This document shows, piece by piece, positions 1 to 8,599 of a stretch of 38,134 nucleotides of DNA. The position numbers were made by a program, and so were the translations under genes. The DNA is from Actinomycetota bacterium (lineage in GTDB: Bacteria > Actinomycetota > Actinomycetes > Streptosporangiales > Streptosporangiaceae). Location: positions 60,581-98,714 of the forward strand of contig PMSU01000047.1 of NCBI GenBank assembly GCA_003168255.1. The letters run 5' to 3'. How positions within the stretch are numbered: position 1 is the stretch's first letter; each line of letters begins with the position of its first letter. A model generated the notes under the pieces. It had not been told where the DNA came from, did no database searches, and saw only the letters and a program-made list of their open reading frames with translations.

Positions 1-3
1 CTT

Positions 4-1338
4 GTGGTCCGGGTGATGCTTGCGGTCCGGGTGATGCTTGCGGTCCGGGGTGTGCTTGTGGCTTGGGCTGTGCCCGTGGTGGCCGCAGCGGTTGCTCTCG
101 CGACGGCCGGATGTTCGGCGGCCCCGCCAGTCGGGGGCGATGACGTCGCCGCGATGGGGCACCCGCCGGTCAGCCTGGGAACGGCCAGCCGGGTGCGCGC
201 CGCGAACCCGCGGCCGTACGGCGCGGCGGACACCGCGTTCGGGCTTGACCTGCTCGGCGCATGGTGCCGCAGCCAGCCGGGATCTAACATCGTGTTCTCG
301 CCGGAGAGCCTGGCCACCGGGCTGGGCATGGCCTATCTCGGCGCGCGCGGCGGGACCGCCACGGCCATGGCCCGGGTGCTGCACCTGCCTGTCGCGAGCG
401 GGCTGCCGCTCGAGGCGGGCATGCGCGCCAGGTGGGCAGCGCTCGGCAAGATTGATGGCCCGGGCGTCACGCTGGACGGGAGCAACAGGGTCTGGGCGGA
501 CCCGTCCTTTTCTACCTTGCGCAGCTACCTGGACGCCGTGGCCACGGCCTACAGCGCGGGGCTATGGCGGGCGCCGCTGCAGTCCGATCCGGAGAAGGCT
601 CGGCAGATGATCAACGCGGTGATCGCCCATGACACCCGTGGCCACATCCCCGAGCTCCTTCCGGCGGGCTCCCTCGGCGGGGCCGGCTGGGTGCTTACCG
701 ACGCCCTGTACCTCGACGCGGACTGGGCGACGCCTTTTGCCCACGGCCTAACCGAGCCGGGGCAGTTCGCGACGGCTTCCGGCGGCACGACTACGGCCCA
801 GTTCATGCACGGCGACGGCTACCGCTCGGCGACGGCGGACGGCTGGACGGCGGTTGCACTGCCGTATAAGGGTGGCAGGCTGGCGATGACCGCGCTGCTG
901 CCTCCGGCCGGTCCGGCGGCTTCCGGCTGCCAGGTGCCGCCTACGGCTGCCGTCAGCAAGATCAGCACGACACTGTACGGGCCCGGCGGCGGGAACGGCG
1001 GTCTCGTCAGCGTCGCGCTGCCGAAGGTCAACCTCAGCTCGCACCAGGACATGACGAGCCTGCTCACCCGGCTCGGCATGGGCATTGCATTCGCGGGTGC
1101 CGCCAACTTCACCGGTCTGTCGCCGGCGGCGTGCTGCATCTCTACGGTTGAGCACGCCGCCACGCTGCAGGTGAACGAGAAGGGCACAGTCGCCAGTGCG
1201 GCCACTGGCGTTGTGATCATGCCGTCGATGGCGATGCTTCAGGTTGCGTTCGACCGGCCGTACCTGATGCTCGTGACCGACAAGGCGACCGGCGAGCCGC
1301 TGTTCCTGGCCCGGGTGGCCGATCCCGCAGCGCCGTAA
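4..1338 (+). CDS. Serpin family lipoprotein
   Basis: Predicted exported serine-protease inhibitor of the serpin fold, anchored by a lipid. Residues 17-37 form a hydrophobic stretch ending in ATAGC, a slightly non-canonical lipobox with Cys37. The serpin body begins near residue 72; NIVFSPESLATGLGMAYLGA matches the conserved early serpin motif. The reactive-loop hinge is NEKGTVASAAT (391-401), with Gly, Thr and small residues as in inhibitory serpins, so trapping activity is plausible; the scissile bond lies around residues 405-410. FDRPYLMLV and LFLARVADP match the serpin C-terminus. At 444 aa it is slightly long for the family. The reading frame is open to the window edge, so the true start may lie upstream. 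The first codons are an 18-bp tandem repeat that may inflate the N-terminus. Confidence 0.88.
   Translation: MVRVMLAVRVMLAVRGVLVAWAVPVVAAAVALATAGCSAAPPVGGDDVAAMGHPPVSLGTASRVRAANPRPYGAADTAFGLDLLGAWCRSQPGSNIVFSPESLATGLGMAYLGARGGTATAMARVLHLPVASGLPLEAGMRARWAALGKIDGPGVTLDGSNRVWADPSFSTLRSYLDAVATAYSAGLWRAPLQSDPEKARQMINAVIAHDTRGHIPELLPAGSLGGAGWVLTDALYLDADWATPFAHGLTEPGQFATASGGTTTAQFMHGDGYRSATADGWTAVALPYKGGRLAMTALLPPAGPAASGCQVPPTAAVSKISTTLYGPGGGNGGLVSVALPKVNLSSHQDMTSLLTRLGMGIAFAGAANFTGLSPAACCISTVEHAATLQVNEKGTVASAATGVVIMPSMAMLQVAFDRPYLMLVTDKATGEPLFLARVADPAAP
7..49 (+). repeat. 18-bp tandem repeat at the 5' end of the serpin gene
   Basis: The unit gtccgggtgatgcttgcg occurs perfectly at 7-24 and 25-42 and begins a third time at 43. 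It encodes VRVMLA and keeps the frame. Each copy carries in-frame GTG and ATG codons, so repeat number would change the available starts and the signal-peptide length. Confidence 0.85.
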
Positions 1339-1410
1339 TTCGTGCCCGGTGGCCGATCCCGGCGCGCCGTAATTCGCGCCTGAGTGGCTGATCCCGCCGC
1401 GCGGGTAACA
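1313..1410 (+). repeat. Imperfect 34-35 bp tandem repeat spanning the serpin stop codon
   Basis: GTGGCCGATCCC-type units begin at 1315, 1349 and 1384. The first two also share GCGCCGTAATTCG, which contains the serpin TAA stop. The third is more diverged. This looks like local duplication of the gene end. I see no clear strong hairpin and no gene in the rest of 1339-1577. Confidence 0.7.
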
Positions 1411-1476
1411 GGGGCCTGCGCGGAGGGAATGCCGGGTCACGGCCGGCACTGGGGTTGCACCGGCAACAGCCGCACG

Positions 1477-1513
1477 ATATGTGATGGTCTGGCACATATT
1501 CGTTCGGTATAAG
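1477..1513 (+). promoter_or_regulatory. Putative operator and promoter of the esterase gene
   Basis: A 7-bp inverted repeat, ATATGTG at 1477-1483 and CACATAT at 1493-1499 with a 9-nt spacer, lies just upstream of a good -10-like TATAAG (1508-1513). The repeat overlaps where a -35 box would sit, which suits a repressor site. This is inferred from position only. Confidence 0.5.
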
Positions 1514-1577
1514 AATGGAGAGCCAGGTGGCGATCCTGCCAGACTATGGCGACTGATGAGCAATCAATGGAGGCACC

Positions 1578-2606
1578 ATGCTGCCCTGGTCCGCCGAACT
1601 TGCCGGACGGATGGACGAGCACGTCATAACCAGCGAGCTGTTGCGGGGGAACCCGCTTGGCGACCCGCACGAGCGGCCGCTGTGGGTGTACCTGCCGCCC
1701 GGCTACGACGACGAGCCAGACCGGCGTTATCCGTCCGTCTACGTGATCCAGGGATACACCGGCAACGTCGCCATGTGGGCGAACAGGGGTCCCTACCGGC
1801 AGCCGTTCCCCGAGACCGCAGACGGCGTGTTCGCCCGCGGCGAGGCGCCGCCCGCGATCGTGGTCTATGTGGACGCCTGGACCGCTTATGGCGGCAGCCA
1901 GTTCGTGGACTCGCCAGGCACCGGGCGTTACCACTCCTACCTGTGCGACGAGGTCGTGCCGTTGGTTGATGCTCAGTACCGCACGCTGGCCGACGCCGCG
2001 CACCGGGGGATCATGGGCAAGTCAAGCGGCGGGTTCGGTGCCATGATCACGCCGATGCTGCGGCCTGACCTGTTCGGCGCGCTCGCCACGCACGCTGGCG
2101 ACTCGCTCTACGAACTGTGTTACGTACCGGAGTTCGGCAAGGCGGTACGGCACCTGCGCGGCTACGACGGCGACATCTCGCGGTGGTGGGCGGACTTCAC
2201 CTCCCGGATCTCCTTCACCAAGGAAGAGGACCAGACGCTGCTCATGACGCTCGGCGTGTCCGCCTGTTTCTCGGCCGGCGAAGACGGCACGGTGGAGCTG
2301 CCGTTTGACCCGCAGACGGGGGTGCTGCGGCCAGAGGTCTGGCAGCGCTGGCTCGACTGGGACCCGGTGCGGATGGTGCCCAAGTACGCCGACGCGCTCA
2401 AGTCTGCCCGGGCGATCTGGATCGACGCCGGCGCAAGGGACGAGTGGTTCCTCGACCTGGGTGCTGAGGCCTTCCGCGCGGCGCTGCTCGAGGCGGGGAT
2501 AGCGAAGGACGTGATCCGCTTCGAGGTGTTCGACGGCTCGCACATGAGCATCGACTACAGGTACCCGATGGCCCTGGCCTGGCTGTGCCAGCAGATGGCC
2601 GACTGA
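1578..2606 (+). CDS. Alpha/beta-hydrolase esterase (esterase D / PF00756-like)
   Basis: Predicted serine esterase of 342 aa. The nucleophile elbow is G147-K-S149-S-G151-G, a GxSxG motif; the other triad candidates are Asp288 in ARDEW and His322 in DGSHMS. The N-terminal half has LWVYLPPGYDDEP and YPSVYVIQGYTGN, typical of the 'putative esterase' family that includes enterochelin and S-formylglutathione esterases. No signal peptide is seen, so it is probably cytoplasmic. The start is supported by GGAGG at 1569-1573, four bases before the ATG. It stands alone with its own promoter-like region. The substrate cannot be deduced. Confidence 0.88.
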   Translation: MLPWSAELAGRMDEHVITSELLRGNPLGDPHERPLWVYLPPGYDDEPDRRYPSVYVIQGYTGNVAMWANRGPYRQPFPETADGVFARGEAPPAIVVYVDAWTAYGGSQFVDSPGTGRYHSYLCDEVVPLVDAQYRTLADAAHRGIMGKSSGGFGAMITPMLRPDLFGALATHAGDSLYELCYVPEFGKAVRHLRGYDGDISRWWADFTSRISFTKEEDQTLLMTLGVSACFSAGEDGTVELPFDPQTGVLRPEVWQRWLDWDPVRMVPKYADALKSARAIWIDAGARDEWFLDLGAEAFRAALLEAGIAKDVIRFEVFDGSHMSIDYRYPMALAWLCQQMAD

Positions 2607-2749
2607 CCGGCCGGAGATCCAGTTTAGCGTTCGAGTCATAACGCAAAGTTACGACTGATTGCGACGTGTTTGATCGGCATAATCTGTTTTATCGTGGTGA
2701 TCGCCACGCGCTTGATCGCACCCCGCTACCGAACAGGAGCAAATTGGCG

Positions 2750-3448
2750 ATGAGGATACCTTCCCCCACCCGGTTCGTACGGCTGCCGGTCATCGGCGCA
2801 CTTCTGGCGGCGGCCACGCTCATGGGAGCGACGCTCATGGCGGCAGCGCCGGTCGCGGCCGGACAGGGATTCGGGCCGCACACGAACGCCTTTGGCGGGA
2901 ACTGGTCGGGCTATGCCGCCTCGGGCGCCACGTTCACGTCGATCACCGGCTCCTGGACCGAGCCCACGGCGAACTGCAAGGCGGATCACGACCTGTACGC
3001 CCCGTGGCTGGGCATCGACGGATACAACGACGAGACCGTCGAGCAGACTGGTGTGCAGACCAGTTGCTCAACCGGGAAGCCCGTCGACTCCGGCTGGTAT
3101 GAGATGTACCCGGCCAACCCGGTCTACTACAGCAACCCGGTCAGCACCGGCGACACGATTACCGCCTCGGTGGTGTCCAACGGCGGCAGTTCCTACACGC
3201 TGACCCTCGAGGACGTGACCAAGGGCTGGACGAAGACCGTCACCAAGAGCCTGAACGCCGAGAACGCGAGCGCCGAAGCGATCATCGAGGCACCAGGCGG
3301 TTTCCCTGGTCTCCCCAACGGCGTGACCTTCACCAACGTCACGGTCAACGGCCACCTGCTCAACACGTTTAGCCCGACGAAGCTCACCAGCGCCGGGTTC
3401 AAGCCAGGCGCGCTGAGCGGCGGCACCTTCACCATCAAGCACTCGTAA
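2750..3448 (+). CDS. Secreted G1 family (eqolisin-like) glutamic peptidase
   Basis: Predicted exported acid endopeptidase of 232 aa. Residues 1-38 look like a Sec signal peptide: RFVRLP, a hydrophobic stretch, then APVAAGQ. The mature part opens with NWSGYAASG, then PWLGIDGY and EQTGVQT, and later SAEAIIEAP. These match the G1 landmarks in which a Gln (Gln99 here) and a Glu (Glu176 or Glu180) form the catalytic dyad. Tyr and Trp are enriched as in extracellular beta-sandwich proteins. The ATG at 2750 is preferred over the in-frame start at 2666 because AGGAG sits at 2735-2739 and the upstream 28 codons would bury the signal peptide. Such proteins are frequent in acid-tolerant soil actinobacteria. 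Activity is not proven by sequence. Confidence 0.85.
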   Translation: MRIPSPTRFVRLPVIGALLAAATLMGATLMAAAPVAAGQGFGPHTNAFGGNWSGYAASGATFTSITGSWTEPTANCKADHDLYAPWLGIDGYNDETVEQTGVQTSCSTGKPVDSGWYEMYPANPVYYSNPVSTGDTITASVVSNGGSSYTLTLEDVTKGWTKTVTKSLNAENASAEAIIEAPGGFPGLPNGVTFTNVTVNGHLLNTFSPTKLTSAGFKPGALSGGTFTIKHS

Positions 3449-3490
3449 TCCGCTACGGCAGGCCGGCGCCCGGCGGCCCGGCGCCCGGCG

Positions 3491-3505
3491 GGCTGGCTCC
3501 CAGCC
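3491..3505 (+). terminator. Short GC hairpin after the G1 peptidase gene
   Basis: GGCTGG-CTC-CCAGCC forms a 6-bp stem with a 3-nt loop 42 bases after the stop codon. It follows a tandem duplication of ccggcgcccggcgg (about 3461-3490). There is no T-run, as is usual in actinobacteria. Confidence 0.5.
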
Positions 3506-3552
3506 CGGGTCCCGCGGTGATCGGGTGGTGATCTAAGCGGGCGACGTGTGGG

Positions 3553-3584
3553 CCGCCCGGCGCCGGTTCGACGGCGCCGGGCGG
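3553..3584 (+). terminator. Perfect 13-bp stem-loop upstream of the MFS gene
   Basis: CCGCCCGGCGCCG and its exact complement flank the 6-nt loop gttcga. It may end upstream transcription or, since it lies 33 bases before the chosen MFS start, act as a leader attenuator. The sequence does not decide between these. Confidence 0.65.
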
Positions 3585-3617
3585 GCCTTCGCCTGCCTGA
3601 CCTGGGGGCGTGCCAGG

Positions 3618-5654
3618 ATGTCCAGCATGACGACGGACGTACAGCCAGCGCCGGAAGACCCGGCGCAACACGGGCGCAGCCTGATCGTCATCTATGTCGC
3701 GCTCATGCTGGCGATCCTGCTCGCCGCGCTCGACCAGACGATCGTGTCCACCGCGCTGCCCACGATCGTCGGCGACCTCGGCGGTCTGAGCCGGCTGTCC
3801 TGGGTAGTCACCGCGTACATCCTGGCCGCCACGGTCTCCACGCCGCTGTGGGGAAAGCTCGGCGACCAGTACGGCCGCAAGGGGCTCTTCCAGGCCGCGA
3901 TAGTGATCTTCCTGACCGGGTCGGCGCTCTGCGGCCTGGCGCAGAACATGAATGAGCTGATCTTGTTCCGCGCGCTGCAGGGGCTGGGCGGCGGCGGTCT
4001 CATGGTGCTGGCCCAGGCGATCGTCGGCGACGTGGTGCCGCCCCGGGAGCGGGGTCGGTACCAGGGAGCGTTCGGCGCTGTGTTCGGCGTGGCGAGCGTG
4101 GCCGGCCCGCTGCTCGGCGGGTTCTTCGTGGACAATCTCAGCTGGCGCTGGGTGTTCTACATCAACCTGCCCATCGGCGTCATCGCGCTCGCCGTGATCG
4201 CGGCGGTGCTGCCTGCTCGTTCGTCTCGCGCGGCGCACCGCATCGACTACCTCGGCACGGTGCTGCTCGGCGGGGCGGCGACCTGCGTGGTGCTGCTGAC
4301 CTCCTGGGGCGGCACCACCTTCCGGTGGGACTCTGTGATGATCATCGGCCTCGGGGTGGCCGCCGTCGCGCTGGCCGTTGCCTGGGGGGTATCCGCGCAC
4401 CATGCGGCCGAGCCGGTGCTCCCGATACGGCTGTTTCGTGATCCGGTGTTCTCTGTGACCGCGGGCATCGGGTTCGCTGCCGGGTTCGCGATGTTCGGCG
4501 CGCTGGCGTTCCTGCCCTTGTACCTGCAGGTTGTCCGCGGCGTGTCGGCCACGATATCGGGCGTGTACCTGCTGCCCATGGTCCTCGGCCTGCTGCTGAC
4601 CTCGATCACCAGCGGGCAGCTGATCAGCAGGCGGGGCAGGTACAAGGTGTTCCCGATCGTGGGCACCGCGCTGCTGGCCGTGGCGCTGTTCCTGCTGTCC
4701 CGGCTGACCGAGCACACGCCCACCGGGATCATGTGGCTGTACTTCCTGATACTCGGGCTCGGGCTTGGGCTGATCCTGCAGGTGCTCGTCATCGCCGTGC
4801 AGAACTCCGCGGACTACGCCGACCTCGGCGCGGCCACCTCGGGCGCCACCTTCTTCAGGTCTATCGGCGGCTCGTTCGGCGTCGCCATATTCGGCTCGAT
4901 CTTCTCCAACCGGCTGGCCACCGAGATCGCCGCCCAGTTGCACGGCGTCGCGCTGCCGGCCGGCTTCAACCCGGCGGGCGTGCAGGCCAATCCTGAGCTG
5001 ATCCGCAAGCTGCCCGCTGCACTCCACACCGCCGTCCTGCACGCGTACACCTTGTCCATGCAGACGGTGTTCCTCGCCGCGGTCCCGGTTGCGTTGGCCG
5101 CCTTCGTGTTGACCTGGTTCCTGCGCGAGGTGCCGCTCCGGGCCGCCGTCAGTGCCGCCGTCCATCCCGCTGACGTGGCGGACGGGCTGGGTGCGGTATC
5201 GGCCCACCGGTCCTCGGCGGCTGAGCTGGAGCGCGCGCTGGTCCGGCTGTCCGCCACCGACCTGAGGCGTCGCGGCTACGAGCGGATGGCGGAGATGTCC
5301 GGTCTCGACCTGCCCGCGGCCAGCTGCTGGGTGCTCACCCATCTGGCCAAGCAGGACCATGTCGCCGGGGAGGAACTGGCGCGGCAGGCCGGCGTCACCG
5401 TGGAGTACGGCCGGCCATACGTGGACAAGCTGGTCGAGCGGGGGATGGTCACCAGGGAGGACGACGGCACGCTGCAGCTCACCAGTGCCGGCCGAGCTGC
5501 GGCCGACCGGCTGTTCGCCGCGCGGCATGACCTGCTCGGGCAGCTGATCGCCGACTGGTCACCAGAGCAGAACGCCGAGCTGACCGAGCTGCTCACCAGG
5601 CTGTCCCGGTCGCTGCTCGGCGAAGAGGCCGACCGGGGTCTGCTCAACCGCTGA
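3618..5654 (+). CDS. DHA2-type MFS efflux transporter with C-terminal MarR-like domain
   Basis: Predicted 14-helix proton-coupled drug exporter of the EmrB/QacA (DHA2) type. [19 protein letters not shown] (39-57) is the helix-1 signature, [10 protein letters not shown] (79-88) is motif A, and [12 protein letters not shown] is the antiporter motif C. The membrane part ends near residue 510. The remainder is soluble: residues about 570-678 read like a MarR winged helix, with [19 protein letters not shown] and [16 protein letters not shown], a wing, then [13 protein letters not shown]. The 678-aa length exceeds the roughly 500 aa of plain DHA2 pumps by this tail. ATG 3618 follows GGGGG (3604-3608); ATG 3627 is an alternative. 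The tail could sense substrate or bind DNA at the membrane. That role is inference. Confidence 0.9.
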   Translation: MSSMTTDVQPAPEDPAQHGRSLIVIYVALMLAILLAALDQTIVSTALPTIVGDLGGLSRLSWVVTAYILAATVSTPLWGKLGDQYGRKGLFQAAIVIFLTGSALCGLAQNMNELILFRALQGLGGGGLMVLAQAIVGDVVPPRERGRYQGAFGAVFGVASVAGPLLGGFFVDNLSWRWVFYINLPIGVIALAVIAAVLPARSSRAAHRIDYLGTVLLGGAATCVVLLTSWGGTTFRWDSVMIIGLGVAAVALAVAWGVSAHHAAEPVLPIRLFRDPVFSVTAGIGFAAGFAMFGALAFLPLYLQVVRGVSATISGVYLLPMVLGLLLTSITSGQLISRRGRYKVFPIVGTALLAVALFLLSRLTEHTPTGIMWLYFLILGLGLGLILQVLVIAVQNSADYADLGAATSGATFFRSIGGSFGVAIFGSIFSNRLATEIAAQLHGVALPAGFNPAGVQANPELIRKLPAALHTAVLHAYTLSMQTVFLAAVPVALAAFVLTWFLREVPLRAAVSAAVHPADVADGLGAVSAHRSSAAELERALVRLSATDLRRRGYERMAEMSGLDLPAASCWVLTHLAKQDHVAGEELARQAGVTVEYGRPYVDKLVERGMVTREDDGTLQLTSAGRAAADRLFAARHDLLGQLIADWSPEQNAELTELLTRLSRSLLGEEADRGLLNR

Positions 5655-5678
5655 TCTTCGCTGATCTTCGCTGATCGT

Positions 5679-5697
5679 CCGCTGATCCCCTCAGCGG
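5679..5697 (+). terminator. Hairpin terminator after the MFS gene
   Basis: CCGCTGA-TCCCC-TCAGCGG gives a 7-bp stem with a 5-nt loop. It sits at the end of a run of CTGATCTTCG-type 10-11 bp repeats (about 5650-5690) that also cover the MFS stop codon. Confidence 0.65.
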
Positions 5698-5776
5698 GCG
5701 CGGGGCGGCGCGGAGATAGGCTCGGCACAAGCCGCCCCGGCATGACAAGTAACCCCCGGACAAGGAGATCCACCAG

Positions 5777-6670
5777 GTGAGGCTCGCCACCATTGCCACC
5801 GCCGCAGGACTGCGGCTGCACGTACTCGCCCGCTCCGGCTACGTCGATATCGGCGAGGCGACCGGCGATCCGCGGCTCGCCTCGCTCGGTTCCTTCCTCG
5901 CGGCGGGACAGCCTGCGATGGAGGCGGCCCGCGGGCTGGCCGACCGCGACGGCAGGGAGGTCTCGCCTGGTGAGTTTGGTCCGGCGGTGCCCGCGCCGGA
6001 GCGCATCTTGTGCCTGGGCGTGAACTACAGCGAGCATGCCATCGAGGGCGGCCGCGAGGTGCCTACCTGGCCCGAATCCTTCGTCCGAGGCCGGGGGAGT
6101 GTGCTCGGTCCCTACGCCGACCTGGTGAAGCCCGCTCTCACCGATCGCTTCGACTTCGAAGGCGAGCTCGGCATCGTGATCGGCGCCGGCGGGAGATACA
6201 TTCCTGCGGGTAAGGCGCTCGACGCTATCGCCGGTTTCGTCGTGCTCAACGACGCCTCGGCCCGCGAGTGGCAGCGGGCGGCGACGCAGTGGACGCCGGG
6301 CAAGAACTTCGACGGCACCATGCCGATCGGTCCCGAGGTGGTGACCACCGACGAGGTGGACATCTCGGATGTAGCGCTTACTACCGTGCTGAACGGGCGG
6401 GTGATGCAGTCGGCCCGGACCTCACAGATGATCGTGGACGTGCCGAGCGCGGTCGAGTACTTCTCCTCGTTCACCACGCTGGTGCCTGGCGACGTGATTG
6501 CCACCGGCACCCCTGGCGGCGTCGGGTTCGCCCGCAAGCCGCCGGTCTGGCTGGTGCCAGGTGATCTCATCGAGGTCACCGTCGAGGGCGTGGGCACCAT
6601 CCGCAACCGGGTGGTGGCCGAGGAAGGCGACCGCGGCGAGTGGCGGTGGCAGCCCGGGCGCGTCGGGTAG
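5777..6670 (+). CDS. Fumarylacetoacetate hydrolase (FAH) family protein
   Basis: Predicted metal-dependent hydrolase, decarboxylase or isomerase of the FAH fold, acting on a beta-dicarbonyl or 2-oxo acid. Metal ligands are visible as Glu128 and Glu130 in FEGELG and Asp159 in LNDAS. GKNFDGTMPIGP (175-186) is the family's active-site segment, and NYSEHAIEGG (83-92) is the N-terminal lid region. The C-terminus GDVIATGTPGGVG is also diagnostic. Length (297 aa) is normal for the single-domain cytoplasmic form. The GTG start is backed by AAGGAG at 5762-5767. No neighbouring pathway genes fix the substrate; 2-hydroxyhepta-2,4-diene-dioate isomerase or acylpyruvase activity would both fit. Confidence 0.9.
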   Translation: MRLATIATAAGLRLHVLARSGYVDIGEATGDPRLASLGSFLAAGQPAMEAARGLADRDGREVSPGEFGPAVPAPERILCLGVNYSEHAIEGGREVPTWPESFVRGRGSVLGPYADLVKPALTDRFDFEGELGIVIGAGGRYIPAGKALDAIAGFVVLNDASAREWQRAATQWTPGKNFDGTMPIGPEVVTTDEVDISDVALTTVLNGRVMQSARTSQMIVDVPSAVEYFSSFTTLVPGDVIATGTPGGVGFARKPPVWLVPGDLIEVTVEGVGTIRNRVVAEEGDRGEWRWQPGRVG

Positions 6671-7109
6671 ATTGGGCACTGATCCTGCACTCGCGACGCG
6701 CGGTGCCTCAAAGCCGTCGTTCATGATCAGGCGGCGTGGGAGCGGAGGGTGATGTCCAGTTCGACGTCCGCCGCTCATCCGTCCCATTTCCGCCCGTAGA
6801 TTTTCCGGCCGGTGCTCGGGTCATGTGCCGTTCATGACTGCCCAGAAGCTCCTGCCGTGTCTGCCGTATCTCCTCGTCTCGCCCGTTCGGCAGAAGCTCG
6901 GTGCCCTCGTTTCTCTGGCTGGTCGTCTACGACGAAACAAACGGCTTCATTTCGGCGATTAAAACAGTTCTTGGATTATCGCCGCCATGACGATTGTCTT
7001 CGTTACCGGGCTCCGTTGCGTTCGGCTCTGGTCGTCGGGTGGGGAAACTCCGCTACATGGTCAATAGCTGGACGGCGCAGTGACGGCGTGACCGCGGATC
7101 ATGACACTT
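6671..7109. other. Non-coding, compositionally atypical stretch
   Basis: No credible gene is seen in these about 440 bases. Around 6890-7060 the sequence is noticeably more A+T-rich than its surroundings and lacks the strong third-position GC bias of the flanking genes. Open frames here have no recognisable motifs. It borders the decayed island and is probably eroded foreign DNA. Confidence 0.5.
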
Positions 7110-7240
7110 CGAGCTGCCGCGGATGGACACGACGTCGAGCCGCCGTCGCCGGTGTCCGGCTGCGGTGCGACGATCATTCCCGATCCGAAGTAGCGGGAGT
7201 TGGCGGCGACGGTGCCCGGCGAATTCCTGCACGTGGTCAG
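7110..7240 (-). pseudogene. Remnant of a second diacylglycerol kinase family gene
   Basis: Read on the minus strand in two or three frames, this segment gives VQEFAG, then TVAANSRYFGSGMIVAP and PDTGDG, then LDVVSIRGSSK. These align in order with VKEFSGG, VVVANSRYFGGGMMVAP, DTSDG and LLDVIFIRDASK of the intact kinase gene at 13768-14721. The DNA also aligns by eye over about 95 bases (about 70% identity), including a shared GAAGTAGCGGGAGTT, with single-base indels near 7140 and 7225 breaking the frame. Only about 45 codons survive; the catalytic GGDG half is absent. It is therefore a truncated, frameshifted paralogue or foreign copy lying directly upstream of the recombinase cassette. Confidence 0.65.
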
Positions 7241-7340
7241 GCGGCTTGTGCTGCTTGTCGTTGTTCCTGGCGGACTCGCTGGTTGCCGAACAGGACGGCG
7301 ATGGCGTAGTCGAGGTCGAGGCGATCCTGAACACGACCTC

Positions 7341-7348
7341 TCACGGAA
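7341..7348. repeat. 8-bp direct repeat copy, left of the recombinase cassette
   Basis: TCACGGAA occurs here, 12 bases before the first recombinase codon, and again at 9580-9587, 16 bases after the last stop codon. The pair brackets the cassette in direct orientation and could be a target duplication or crossover core. An 8-mer match in two short windows can also arise by chance. Confidence 0.25.
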
Positions 7349-7359
7349 GGTAGTTAGTT

Positions 7360-8599
7360 ATGCACAGTAAGTCGCAAGTGCGGTGGTCCGGGCCGCTGGA
7401 GCGATTCGCGGCCGGGTTCGACGCGGAACTGGCCCGGCTGGGCTATACCCCGGCCGGGACCAGGCGCAAGCTCGAGGCCGCAGTGCACCTGAGCTGCTGG
7501 CTCGCCGAACGCGGCATGACCGCGGATGACATCGGGACCGAGGCAATCGACGAGTTCGCAGCGGCCCGGCGGGCTGCCGGACACACCAGCCAGCTGACCG
7601 GGCGGTCGCTGGCCTGGATGCTTGACTACCTGCGTGGCTTCGGCGCGTCCGGCCAGCGGAACCCGGCCCGGCGGCGGGCGCGGGACAACTGCTGGAGCGG
7701 TTCGGGACGTTCCTGGCGGACGAGCGGGGCCTGGCGGCCAAGACGCGCGGCGCTCACCTGGACTCGGCACGCCGGTTCCTGGAGGCAGTCGGCCGGGCCG
7801 GCGAGGCCGGCCTTCCGGTGAGCACCCTCACGGCCTCGGACGTCACCGCCTTCCTGGCCGGCATGGCCCGCATCCAGGCCCCGGGCACCACGCAGAACAC
7901 CGCGAGCATGCTGCGGACGTTCCTGACCTGGCTGTATGCCGAAGGGTGATCGCGTCCCCGCTCGCCGGGACGGTGCCGGGAGCGTATCGCAGGAGACGGA
8001 TCCGGATGCCCGCGCTCGTGACCGGAGCGGAAGCTGCCGCGCTGCTGGCCATCTGCGACCGCACGACCGCCCGGGGACTGCGCGACTACGCGATCGTGCT
8101 GACCTTGACGCGGATGGGTCTGCGGGCCGGCGAGATCGCCGCGCTGACGCTCGAGGACGTGGACTGGCGCTCGGGGATCGTGGTGATCAGCGGGAAGGGC
8201 GGCCGGCGCGACCAGCTTCCCCTTCCCCGCGACGTCGCCGAGGCGGTCATCGCCTACCTGCGGGACGGGCGGCCGGCCGCCGCCCTTGACCGCAGGCTGT
8301 TCGCCCGCAGCGTCGCGCCGCACCGCGGCCTGACCAGTTACGCGGTCGGGCACGTGGTGGCCAGGGCCGCGCGCAGCGCCGGGCTGGACCGGGTGCGGCC
8401 CCATCAGCTCCGCTATTTCGCCGCGACGGCGATGCAGGCAGCCGGCGCGCCCCTGGCGGAGATCGGCCAGGTCCTGCGGCATGAAGACGAGCGCACCACC
8501 TCGCTGTATGCCAAGGTCGATGTCGCCACCGTGCGGCCGCTGGCCCTTCCCTGGCCCGCGGTGCCATCGGCGTCCGGGCTTCCGGCCGGTGCGCCGTGA
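7360..8599 (+). pseudogene. RitA-type tyrosine recombinase, broken by two frameshifts
   Basis: The integrase reads through three frames. The N-terminal arm (VRWSGPLERFAAGF to LDYLRGFGA) runs from 7360 to about 7640. The core-binding SAM-like domain (LLERFGTFLADERGLAAKT to FLTWLYAEG) lies in another frame, about 7641-7946. The catalytic domain runs from 7946 to 8599. All six catalytic positions survive: Arg in MGLRAGEI, Lys in SGKGG, H-Q-L-R, His in LRHEDE and Tyr in TTSLYAK. It resembles the first recombinase of recombinase-in-trio cassettes. At 7946 the stop and a GTG overlap (GTGA), so a 217-aa catalytic fragment could be translated alone. The gene overlaps the next by GTGA at 8596-8599. 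Sequencing error could explain one or both shifts. Confidence 0.75.

Noticed and set aside
3453..5528. Very long minus-strand frame opposite the MFS gene
   Set aside because: Its product is Gln/His/Arg/Gly-rich with no motif; it is the usual antisense shadow of a high-GC gene with strong plus-strand domain evidence.
6812..7309. 165-codon plus-strand frame in the atypical stretch
   Set aside because: No motif, poor coding composition, and it runs antisense over the lipid-kinase remnant.
7940..7950. Programmed -1 frameshift in the recombinase
   Set aside because: No slippery heptamer or downstream structure is evident, and a second unrelated shift exists upstream.
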